Shown one piece after another: positions 1 through 5,837 of a stretch of DNA of 7,110 bases (positions within the stretch are counted from its first letter, which is position 1; each line of letters begins with the position of its first letter). The position numbers were made by a program, and so were the translations under genes. The notes below the pieces were generated by a model. The model had not been told where the DNA came from and did no database searches. It saw nothing but the letters and a program-made list of their open reading frames with translations. Origin of the DNA: Promethearchaeota archaeon (GTDB lineage Archaea; Asgardarchaeota; Lokiarchaeia; Sigynarchaeales; SOKP01); contig JAHLWV010000112.1 of NCBI GenBank assembly GCA_019057735.1, positions 1-7,110 of the forward strand, given 5' to 3'.

Positions 1-440
1 GAGATGATTTTTTCTACCTCTTTCGTAAAATTGTCAAGAATCTCATTTCTTTTGGTTCGGTATTTTTGCTCCATTCCTCCCATTTGCTCAAAAAAAATTA
101 GAAACGTTTCTTTTTTTTCCTTGAACATCTTAGCGTATCCTCGAAAAAGGTCCTTAACTGCAGAGATTGGTGGTATTCTGTTTTTTTTGAAATAGACGAA
201 TAATTTTCTGAATTCGCTTATCATTAGTTCAGTTAATCCACTAGCTAATACTTCAATTACATCCTCTTTTGAATTAAAGTAATTATAGAAGTTCCCTACA
301 CTAGTGTTAGCCCGTTCTGTGATATCTTTTATACGCGTATTATTAAATCCTTTTTCTTCAAAAACAGTGAGAGCTGACATTATAAATAAGTCTCTCTTCT
401 CCCTCTTTATTATTTCAGACTTTTTTTCTCTTAAAGACAC
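1..440 (-). CDS. TetR/AcrR-family transcriptional repressor (3' end cut off by window)
   Basis: The minus strand encodes about 146 residues before the left edge. Residues 15-65 form a typical TetR DNA-binding domain: helix 1 (RDLFIMSALTVFEEKGF, 16-32), then TRIKDITERANTSVGNFYNYF (split over 35-55), then SKEDVIEVLA (57-66). The N-T-S-V-G-N-F-Y-N-Y-F stretch matches the family's recognition helix and following tyrosine signature. The C-terminal ligand-binding part is only partly present and has no recognisable ligand signature. The start is the GTG at 440. The only in-frame ATG (380) would fall inside helix 1, and an in-frame TGA lies three codons upstream of the GTG. A TATA-like box at about 471-481 would place transcription start near 449, giving a very short leader. 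The gene is divergent from the small gene at 918. TGAAC motifs in both promoters suggest autoregulation, which is inference. Confidence 0.88.
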   Translation of the reverse strand, partial: MSLREKKSEIIKREKRDLFIMSALTVFEEKGFNNTRIKDITERANTSVGNFYNYFNSKEDVIEVLASGLTELMISEFRKLFVYFKKNRIPPISAVKDLFRGYAKMFKEKKETFLIFFEQMGGMEQKYRTKRNEILDNFTKEVEKII

Positions 441-467
441 ATACTTTCAACTCAGAAAATTATGAAC

Positions 468-482
468 AATTTATATTATATC
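468..482 (-). promoter_or_regulatory. TATA-box promoter of the TetR gene
   Basis: Read on the minus strand this is a GATATAATATAAATTG-like AT-rich box centred about 35 bases before the GTG start. Archaeal transcription begins about 26 bases downstream of TATA, so the expected start is near 449 with a leader of around ten bases. A TGAAC motif at 463-467 lies between the box and that start point, where a bound repressor would block initiation. Confidence 0.5.
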
Positions 483-752
483 AAAATTCAAAATTAATAT
501 TATTACATGTTATGAAAATATGTTAAAATTTATTACTTTTCAATTTTCAATTTTCTAGTGATTTATTATGTTTTTGGGGTTTCTTGTATCTAATTTATTT
601 AATACTATCTATCTATTAGAAGTAAGAAGTTAACTACAATTTACGGAGTTGGAAAAAAACTAAAAAAAAAATGATGGGAATTTTTGGAAAAGTGGTTTTT
701 TTTAATGTCTTTCCTATATTTTTCGTTGAGCAATAAAGATCAACACAAAATA

Positions 753-775
753 AATGAACGTTCATTCAGTGAACG
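753..775. promoter_or_regulatory. Probable TetR operator: palindrome plus third half-site
   Basis: Positions 753-766 read AATGAACGTTCATT, a perfect 14-base palindrome. The right half (CGTTCA, 759-764) also pairs with a following TGAACG (770-775) across five bases, so three half-sites are packed together. Many TetR-family regulators bind inverted repeats built on similar TGAAC/GTTCA halves, and a TetR gene starts 313 bases away. Further TGAAC copies are at 463-467, 892-896 and 907-911. The palindrome is seen directly; binding by this TetR is inferred. It lies about 90 bases upstream of the TATA box of the small gene, so it may be a high-affinity auxiliary site rather than the occluding site itself. 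Confidence 0.6.
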
Positions 776-855
776 AGGATTCGGAGCGATTTTTTCATAC
801 TTTTACTCTTAGGAATATAACCAAAATATTTAAAAGATAGACTTTCCATTTATGA

Positions 856-875
856 TCTATTATATAAATATATAT
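856..875 (+). promoter_or_regulatory. TATA-box promoter of the small repeat-protein gene
   Basis: TTATATAAATATATATT at about 859-875 is the strongest TATA-like stretch ahead of the ATG at 918. With 26 bases to the start point, transcription would begin near 892, giving a leader of about 25 bases. AGTGAAC occurs at 890-896 and again at 905-911, a direct repeat with 15-base offset covering the predicted start point, where a repressor could act. Confidence 0.5.
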
Positions 876-917
876 TTGAGTAAAAATTTAGTGAACAATT
901 AAGAAGTGAACATAAAA

Positions 918-1127
918 ATGAGTGACGCTGTACCAGAATATTTGTATTTCTTTGGCGAAATCAAATTCGCGGAAGAAAAAAGTTTAAGTGCAAGTGATTT
1001 TGAAAACTCCCTTACAAAACATTTTTCGAAAGAGGAAAAACTGCCAACAGGGCATTATAAATTCGCTGAACTTAATAATTCCTACATAAAGGATTTCGAA
1101 GATTCCTTTAACAGTTATTTTGAATAA
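918..1127 (+). CDS. Small acidic hypothetical protein made of two 32-residue repeats
   Basis: The product is 69 residues starting at ATG 918. An in-frame GTG at 906 would add four residues but lies within the second AGTGAAC repeat, so the ATG is preferred. I do not recognise the family. The sequence contains a diverged internal duplication: residues 13-36 and 45-68 align without gaps at an offset of 32 and share ten identities (G13/G45, the KFAE of 16-19 and 48-51, the DFE of 27-29 and 59-61, S31/S63, F36/F68). The codons differ between copies, so the duplication is old or held by selection. It is soluble, rich in aromatic and acidic residues, with no signal peptide, Cys or membrane span. It is divergent from a TetR gene and shares TGAAC motifs with it, so induction by that regulator's ligand is plausible. 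Function is unknown. Confidence 0.65.
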   Translation: MSDAVPEYLYFFGEIKFAEEKSLSASDFENSLTKHFSKEEKLPTGHYKFAELNNSYIKDFEDSFNSYFE

Positions 1128-1150
1128 TCTATAAAATTTATTTTAAAAAA

Positions 1151-1176
1151 TCTCTTTAAATTTTAATTTTTCTTTA
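1151..1176 (+). terminator. T-rich termination tract after the small gene
   Basis: A run of closely spaced T clusters, including TTTTAATTTTTCTTT at 1161-1175, begins about 25 bases after the stop codon. Archaeal termination commonly uses such U-rich tracts without a stable hairpin. The surrounding DNA is AT-rich throughout, so the signal is modest. Confidence 0.35.
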
Positions 1177-1283
1177 CAAATCTAATTTATATTATTTGTA
1201 ATTTCTTTTATCTATAATTTTATTTACTATTTGGTAATCTCTACAGGCTTATATTTGTGGTAGAATTTAATTTCTAAAAGGCT

Positions 1284-1297
1284 GATTTATATTTTAT
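1284..1297 (+). promoter_or_regulatory. TATA-box promoter of the epoxide hydrolase-like gene
   Basis: GATTTATATTTTA sits about 55 bases ahead of the ATG at 1344. Transcription would begin near 1318, with a leader of about 25 bases. No TGAAC motif is near this promoter, so direct control of this gene by the TetR protein is not supported. Confidence 0.45.
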
Positions 1298-1343
1298 GAA
1301 AGCCAATAGAAATTAGTTTGCTCAGAAAATGGAATGAATTATT

Positions 1344-2189
1344 ATGGAATTACTTGATGAAATTGAAGAAAAATTGATTAAAACTAATGGGATAAAACTT
1401 CACACTATTATGATCGGGGAAGGACCGCCTTTAATTCTACTTCATGGATTTCCAGATTTTTGGTATGGGTGGAAAAGTGTAATTTCTGGTCTTAAAAGTG
1501 ATTATCAATTGATTATCCCTGATATGCGTGGATATAATTTGTCTGATAAGCCAGAAGGTGTAGAAAATTATAAGATCGAAACTTTAGTGGAAGATATTAG
1601 AGGTTTAATAGAATTCTTAGGTTTAGAAAAGGTTTTTCTTGCTGGACACGATTGGGGTGGTATTGTTGCATGGGCGTTTGCTGAAAAACATCCAAAACTA
1701 CTAAATAAGCTAGCAATATTAAACGCTCCTCACATGAAAATATTTCAACAAAAACTGAGGACAGACAAAAAACAACAAAAAGCCAGCTTTTACATTTTTG
1801 AATTTCTTAAACCTGATGGAGAAAAATTTCTAATTAAAAACGACTATCAATGGTTAAAATTCGCTGTTTTTGAAGGAATGATAAATAAGAAAAATTTTAC
1901 AGATTTCGACAAAAAGCAATATTTAAGTGCTTGGACGCAACCGGGGGCAATTTTGGGAGGCGTAAATTATTACAGAGCAAACTTAAGCTTCAAAAACTTG
2001 ACGGGAAAAATAACAGTGCCTACTTTAGTTATCCATGGGATGAAAGATGTGGCTGTACTACCATCTGTTTTGGACGAATTATCTAATTATGTGAGCGATT
2101 TAAAAGTCATTCGCGCTGAAAATGCGTCTCATTGGGTTATGCACGATGTTCCTGAATTAATTATTTCCTCCTTTAAGGAATTCTTCTAA
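1344..2189 (+). CDS. Alpha/beta-hydrolase, soluble epoxide hydrolase type
   Basis: The 281-residue protein is a complete single-domain alpha/beta-hydrolase. It has the HGFPDFWYGW oxyanion-hole motif (34-43), DMRGYNLSDKP (60-70) and the nucleophile elbow GHDWGG with Asp103. The likely catalytic acid is Asp235 in HGMKDVAV, and the catalytic base is His263 in ASHWVMHD. The cap region supplies the two tyrosines that activate the epoxide oxygen: Tyr150 in SFYIFEF and Tyr210 in NYYRAN. An Asp nucleophile plus both cap tyrosines points to epoxide hydrolase (epoxide plus water to vicinal diol) rather than an esterase; a haloalkane or haloacetate dehalogenase is less likely. It is cytosolic with no signal peptide, and its length is normal for the family. 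The substrate cannot be read from sequence. It lies 216 bases after the small gene with its own TATA box, so co-transcription is doubtful. A role in detoxification is inference. Confidence 0.88.
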   Translation: MELLDEIEEKLIKTNGIKLHTIMIGEGPPLILLHGFPDFWYGWKSVISGLKSDYQLIIPDMRGYNLSDKPEGVENYKIETLVEDIRGLIEFLGLEKVFLAGHDWGGIVAWAFAEKHPKLLNKLAILNAPHMKIFQQKLRTDKKQQKASFYIFEFLKPDGEKFLIKNDYQWLKFAVFEGMINKKNFTDFDKKQYLSAWTQPGAILGGVNYYRANLSFKNLTGKITVPTLVIHGMKDVAVLPSVLDELSNYVSDLKVIRAENASHWVMHDVPELIISSFKEFF

Positions 2190-2301
2190 TTTATTGTCTA
2201 AGTTTTCCCTTTCATTAGCCCATTTAATGATTTCAGTTATTTCTTCTTGCTAAATTATGGCATTTCTCTTTTATTCGATTTAATATAACATAAACCATAG
2301 A

Positions 2302-2312
2302 TTTATATGGTT
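2302..2312 (+). promoter_or_regulatory. TATA box inside an inverted repeat
   Basis: TTTATATGGTT resembles the other TATA boxes of the window and is identical over 11 bases to the box ahead of the Mre11-like gene (minus strand, 5790-5780). It is partly covered by an inverted repeat, AACCATA (2293-2299) and TATGGTT (2306-2312), separated by six bases. The expected start near 2332 would give a leader of about 60 bases to the ATG at 2393. A closer, weaker AT-rich box around 2341 is an alternative. Confidence 0.35.
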
Positions 2313-2392
2313 ATATTTTCATGAAAAATCATAGGAAAATATTTAACTTTAATCAAAAATTACAATAATAGAAAAATCACTTTTTGAAAAAT

Positions 2393-2836
2393 ATGCCAGA
2401 AAAAGAAGCTTGGGCCTACCAGCTTGATTGGTTAAACATTGTAACAATCTTGGGATTAGATTCAATCAACCAGATCTCTGAAGATAAAAGAATTAGAGTA
2501 ACCAAAAAACTTTCTAAACTTTACGGTTCAGAACCTCTGCTATCGTTCAAACCTCAAGAATTGGATGAATTAGTCGCAAGTGAATTAAAAAACCTTATGG
2601 AAAAAGAATTAAGGATACATGCAAAACAAAAAGAAAGAACACAGAAACAAATGAAAAATAGAATGCCTCCCTTCAGACAACCAGGAGTAATACCAATTGA
2701 CATGAACGATTTAAAAAATTTACCTGACGAAATAAAAAAAATGCTTTCTAAGATGTTTACTCAGAATGAAGGGGACGACGATAAGGACGATGATAGCAAC
2801 GATTATAGCGAAGATAAAAACTCTTATTATATCTAA
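2393..2836 (+). CDS. Hypothetical helical protein with basic middle and acidic tail
   Basis: The product is 147 residues from ATG 2393; a TTG three codons earlier is an unlikely start. I do not recognise a family. The N-terminal part (1-75) looks like a compact helical domain containing WAYQLDWLNIVTILGLD (7-23) and FKPQELDELVASELKNLM (52-69). Residues 71-95 are very basic and probably form an extended helix (KELRIHAKQKERTQKQMKNR). A proline-containing linker (92-101) leads to a short helix NDLKNLPDEIKKMLSKMF (105-122), then a low-complexity tail dominated by Asp, Glu and Ser (126-143) ending in aromatic residues. There is no membrane span, Cys cluster or catalytic motif. Separate basic and acidic segments suggest binding to nucleic acid or to a basic partner, which is only inference. 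It converges on the PHP gene with 28 bases between stops. Confidence 0.7.
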   Translation: MPEKEAWAYQLDWLNIVTILGLDSINQISEDKRIRVTKKLSKLYGSEPLLSFKPQELDELVASELKNLMEKELRIHAKQKERTQKQMKNRMPPFRQPGVIPIDMNDLKNLPDEIKKMLSKMFTQNEGDDDKDDDSNDYSEDKNSYYI

Positions 2837-2845
2837 CCTAAATTA

Positions 2846-2860
2846 ATAAAATAAAAAAAA
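2846..2860 (-). terminator. T-run terminator of the PHP gene in a convergent gap
   Basis: On the minus strand the first 20 bases past the PHP stop contain an uninterrupted run of eight T followed by ATTTTATT (about 2860-2845). This is a typical archaeal U-rich terminator. The plus-strand gene has no T-run in the same gap. The first T-rich tracts available to it are inside the antisense PHP coding region, for example at 2871-2880 and 2900-2916. Confidence 0.5.
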
Positions 2861-2864
2861 GATT

Positions 2865-4487
2865 TTAAGAGATTTTATTTATCAAGCGATTTATATCTGC
2901 TTTTTTTACTTTTTTGTAGAATATATAGAATATTAGATATATACTTGATGACCATATAATCCAAGAGAGCGCTTGGTACGAATCTATGTTTAAAAAATAG
3001 TTAATTAAATCTTCTAAAACATATAATCCTAAATCTGTTAACTCTCCTGGAAAATCAACAATTTTAGGATAAAATTGAATGGCAATGGTTTCGTGTGTGT
3101 TGTTTTTTAAGTTATTAAATATATTTTCTAAAGTTTTATTGCTCGGATCGTCTAATTTTAACTTGGTAAATGTGTTTAAATCTTCATTAGTATGAATATC
3201 GGACCCTGCGATACATATTAGATTATTATCCAGACAAAACTGACGAATTTGTGTGTATCTGTTGTAGCTTCCTCCATTGATAATTTCAAAACCATCAACG
3301 CCCCAATCTCTTAATTGTTCAAGAGTATAAGGGGCGCCAAATCCTCCTTCAGGATTAGGTTCATAATGATAATGGTTTACCGTTATAAAACCACCATTCG
3401 CTTTTACATAAATGATTAACTCTGAAGCATTCATTACCCTTGGACCCCCGAGAGCGTAAGATTCGGGAGGAACAATTTCTTCCTCTAAACCAAAGTAATT
3501 AATATGAATCTCAGGGTCAGTTTCGTGATTAGTCCATTCTTCCGCAATCCAAACAGTAAAGTCCAATCCGTTCTTTTCTACGAATTCTCTAGCAATTCGA
3601 GCCCCTCTAATATTATCGTGATCGGAAAAAGCCGCTCCTGATATTCCGTGTTCAATATACCACAAAACTCTCTCCTCGGGAGTAAGCCACCCATCAGAAA
3701 AAGTCGTGTGAACGTGAAAATCAAATAAAAATTCATCATCCTCTAGAGGTGTAATAGGTACGATCTTGTGAGGCGTGAATTGTATGCTCAATAAAATAAC
3801 GTTAGAACCAAGCAGTAAAAATATAATCCCGGCAAAATATACAAACTCCTTTTTCAAATTATAGGTAATTCTTGTTTTCTTTGACACAGCCCGACGATTA
3901 TTATTTTCGATTTTTCCCGCAAGGTTAAGGTTCAGCTTAGGATGGATTAGCTTTAATAAAGTGTATCCAACCTTTATTCCAAGTAAAATAAAGCATAGAT
4001 GTATTCCAACTTGAACAGGAACCATGAAGTACCGACTGACAAAGAAAAATCCTTGAATTAAATACCCTATTATGATTATTAATAAGATTACTACAAGCGT
4101 TATAGATAATATTTTAAATGCAAAATAAATGATGTCGTTTAAGATGTGTTTAAGTTGGTTGTATTTTTTTGAATGCAGCCTACCTCTCTTTCTTAAGAAC
4201 ACATAAACAACTCGTAGAATTGGATAAATTATTAAGAATAGCAAGAGCCAAGTAAATTCATATTCCAAGATAAAGGCAATTATTGCAAAAGGTTCGATGA
4301 TGTATCTAAGCCATGGTAAAATGCTAGAATATTCGGAAGAAACATCGATTTGTCCAAGAGCATCGTAAAAAACTATCTCTCTCGTCCCTACTACAGCTAA
4401 AACAAGCAAGATAGCAATCCAAATAGAAAAGAGTAATGATAGTACTGAAAATACTTTATTTTTTAATAAAAAAGACTTTAGACGCAT
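2865..4487 (-). CDS. Polytopic membrane protein with PHP-type (CehA/McbA-like) metallohydrolase domain
   Basis: The protein has 540 residues. Hydrophobic segments lie at about 14-34, 78-98, 120-150, 156-180, 214-236 and 507-524. Between the last two is a PHP domain (about 250-470) carrying the metal-ligand motifs in order: HVHTTFSDG (258-266), SDHD (288-291), AEE (315-317), H328, NHYHY (371-375) and SDIHT (429-433). These residues normally hold two or three metal ions and hydrolyse phosphoesters; relatives named CehA/McbA act on other esters, so the substrate is open. Loops 99-118 and 181-213 and the C-terminal tail (KKVKKAD) are positively charged and should be cytoplasmic. That places the PHP domain outside the membrane, which is unusual. 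The ATG at 4487 follows a TATA box at 4511-4522, so the transcript is nearly leaderless. The Mre11-like gene ends 58 bases upstream in the same direction. Confidence 0.85.
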   Translation of the reverse strand: MRLKSFLLKNKVFSVLSLLFSIWIAILLVLAVVGTREIVFYDALGQIDVSSEYSSILPWLRYIIEPFAIIAFILEYEFTWLLLFLIIYPILRVVYVFLRKRGRLHSKKYNQLKHILNDIIYFAFKILSITLVVILLIIIIGYLIQGFFFVSRYFMVPVQVGIHLCFILLGIKVGYTLLKLIHPKLNLNLAGKIENNNRRAVSKKTRITYNLKKEFVYFAGIIFLLLGSNVILLSIQFTPHKIVPITPLEDDEFLFDFHVHTTFSDGWLTPEERVLWYIEHGISGAAFSDHDNIRGARIAREFVEKNGLDFTVWIAEEWTNHETDPEIHINYFGLEEEIVPPESYALGGPRVMNASELIIYVKANGGFITVNHYHYEPNPEGGFGAPYTLEQLRDWGVDGFEIINGGSYNRYTQIRQFCLDNNLICIAGSDIHTNEDLNTFTKLKLDDPSNKTLENIFNNLKNNTHETIAIQFYPKIVDFPGELTDLGLYVLEDLINYFLNIDSYQALSWIIWSSSIYLIFYIFYKKVKKADINRLINKIS

Positions 4488-4510
4488 AAATATTACTTTG
4501 TTCTTATCCT

Positions 4511-4522
4511 TTAAAATATAAA
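4511..4522 (-). promoter_or_regulatory. TATA box of the PHP membrane-protein gene
   Basis: Read on the minus strand this is TTTATATTTTAA, centred about 29 bases before the ATG at 4487. Transcription would begin within a few bases of the start codon, giving a leaderless or almost leaderless mRNA. There is no strong T-run between the Mre11-like stop and this box, so read-through from upstream is also possible. Confidence 0.5.
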
Positions 4523-4545
4523 CTATACCAAGTTCTTTCTAAAAT

Positions 4546-5730
4546 TTAAATAAAAGTATCCAATGTTTTTAGAAAATCGGAAAACTTTTGATATATTCGT
4601 ACATCAACCACAGGTAGGTTTTCACATATTAGTTGAGATAATTCTTTCTTACCTATTTTACATCTATAAAAAGGCTTTTTACCTTTCAACACAAGAAAAA
4701 GGACAGGAGTTTGGATGTTAGATCGATTTTGGTTTAAATTTTGATCGAAATCAAAAGACTTTTTTAACTTTTGAATAATGTAGTCATACATTTTTTCTTT
4801 ATTTCTAAATTCTGTTTTAAAGTAGATGTGCTCCCATCGGGAGGTTCTATTCGCTAATCGAATTTTCTTAACACATTTAGTAAAAGTATCACTTTTGGTT
4901 ATTGAGACTAAAAATATTCCTCTTTTGAACGAAAAATCTGAGGAGCACGAAGCTTCAGAAGATCCCGGATTAAAAATCCAGTCGTCTAAGATAAATTGTA
5001 AATGAAAATGACCGAGAGCTAAATAATTTACTCTATCCTTAAGTATTTGGATTTTTCGGTAATCAACACCGGGAACCTGTTCCATTTGGCCTTTAATTCC
5101 GAAATGTTGAAGAAGAACGTGAAAGAGATCGTCGTCTTTTTCGATTCCATCTTTCACTTTTAAGAGCTCTTCCACAGGGTTTTGCCCTAAATATCTTGTA
5201 CCGTAAATAATTACATCTTTTATTCTGATTTTCCCGCCCTTCCTCGATTTTAAGTCGTATTCTTTAAATATTTCTTCTGGCGGTAATTCTACATCCCCAT
5301 CCAGCAAAATCATTAATCCTAAACTGGCTAGTAACTTCAACCAAGACTGACCCCGCTGTTTAAACCTTTGTCCTCTCGAAAATTTTCGAATATCGTGGTT
5401 TCCCTCAATTGCTACAATTAAAATTTGGTTTTTCGTGTCTTTTTTGAAACTTGTCAGAAGATTAACTATTTTGGTTAATTTCCCAGGTAGCATTTCTAAG
5501 GATGTAAAAACATCACCCCCTAACAAGATAAAGTCTACTTGATGAAGAACGGCAGTCGTCAGTATTTCTTCGAAAGCAAAAATAAAATCGTTCGCGCGAT
5601 TTTCATTACGATATTGGTGGCTGCCTAAATGAATGTCGCTAGCGTGGATAAACTTAATTGAGTGATTATTATTATATTGATTTTCTGTTTCCTGCTCTAA
5701 AATCGTTTCAAATACATTGGCACTTGTCAT
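4546..5730 (-). CDS. Mre11/SbcD-like calcineurin-type metallophosphoesterase
   Basis: The 394-residue protein shows the five metal-binding motifs of the calcineurin-like phosphoesterase superfamily: SDIHLG (31-36), GGD (71-73), GNHD (110-113), QHFG (208-211) and GHFH (240-243). SDIHLGSHQY followed by an NRANDF stretch, and NPGSSE (254-259), are in the style of Mre11/SbcD, the double-strand break end-processing nuclease that works with Rad50. Length suits Mre11, with a C-terminal region (about 285-394) in the place of the capping and Rad50-binding parts. Two features are odd. About 25 residues precede the first motif, against a handful in typical archaeal Mre11, and no internal Met offers a shorter start. 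No Rad50, HerA or NurA gene is adjacent within the window. It may be true Mre11 or a paralogue with another nucleic-acid or nucleotide substrate. A TATA box lies at 5782-5790. Confidence 0.82.
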   Translation of the reverse strand: MTSANVFETILEQETENQYNNNHSIKFIHASDIHLGSHQYRNENRANDFIFAFEEILTTAVLHQVDFILLGGDVFTSLEMLPGKLTKIVNLLTSFKKDTKNQILIVAIEGNHDIRKFSRGQRFKQRGQSWLKLLASLGLMILLDGDVELPPEEIFKEYDLKSRKGGKIRIKDVIIYGTRYLGQNPVEELLKVKDGIEKDDDLFHVLLQHFGIKGQMEQVPGVDYRKIQILKDRVNYLALGHFHLQFILDDWIFNPGSSEASCSSDFSFKRGIFLVSITKSDTFTKCVKKIRLANRTSRWEHIYFKTEFRNKEKMYDYIIQKLKKSFDFDQNLNQNRSNIQTPVLFLVLKGKKPFYRCKIGKKELSQLICENLPVVDVRIYQKFSDFLKTLDTFI

Positions 5731-5779
5731 TTAAATCATCTAAAAGATGTTATTTACAATAAGAATAAAGTGTCAATAA

Positions 5780-5792
5780 AACCATATAAACC
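5780..5792 (-). promoter_or_regulatory. TATA box of the Mre11-like gene
   Basis: The minus strand reads GGTTTATATGGTT, centred about 55 bases before the ATG at 5730. The predicted start near 5759 leaves a leader of about 30 bases. The 11-base core is identical to the box at 2302-2312 ahead of the 147-residue hypothetical protein. Confidence 0.5.
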
Positions 5793-5809
5793 AAAAAGGT
5801 CTATGAAAA

Positions 5810-5831
5810 TAGTAAAAAAAAGAGGTAAAAG
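5810..5831 (-). terminator. T-run terminator of the UroD-like gene
   Basis: Just past the stop codon the minus strand carries TTTTACCTC followed by eight T (5821-5814). This precedes the TATA box of the next gene, so the UroD-like and Mre11-like genes are probably separate transcription units. Confidence 0.5.
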
Positions 5832-5837
5832 TTTTTT

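Larger units (their letters stand above)
441..917. other. 477-base divergent intergenic control region
   Basis: This stretch separates the TetR gene from the divergent small gene and is very AT-rich. It holds a TATA box for each gene (about 471-481 minus, about 858-872 plus), a perfect palindrome at 753-766, and scattered TGAAC motifs. It also has a short tandem CAATTTT repeat near 541-555 and several homopolymer runs. One very short reading frame (671-736, 21 codons, hydrophobic) is present but has no supporting evidence. No structured RNA gene is apparent. The length is generous for two divergent archaeal promoters, so a small RNA cannot be excluded. Confidence 0.6.

Noticed and set aside
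4..195. 63-codon plus-strand reading frame
   Set aside because: It lies antisense to the TetR gene, whose minus-strand frame has clear family motifs; the plus frame has no motif or promoter.
538..556. Tandem CAATTTT repeat
   Set aside because: Two short copies in a low-complexity AT-rich stretch; nothing suggests a CRISPR, origin or mobile-element end.
671..736. 21-codon plus-strand reading frame starting ATGATGGGA, hydrophobic product
   Set aside because: It is too short to judge, arises from T-rich DNA, and has no convincing promoter or ribosome-binding signal.
906..917. GTG start four codons upstream for the small repeat protein
   Set aside because: It falls inside an AGTGAAC repeat, and the ATG at 918 is in the same frame and stronger; the repeat homology does not need the extra residues.
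1241..1263. Imperfect inverted repeat TCTAC...GTAGA around a TTATATTT box
   Set aside because: The arms are only five bases, and the TATA box at 1286-1296 is better placed for the hydrolase gene.
451..1330. CTCAGAAAAT present at 451-460 and 1321-1330
   Set aside because: A ten-base match in AT-rich DNA is expected by chance, and the two copies have opposite orientations relative to their genes.
2384..2392. TTG start for the 147-residue protein
   Set aside because: An ATG follows three codons later in the same frame with no evidence for the extension.
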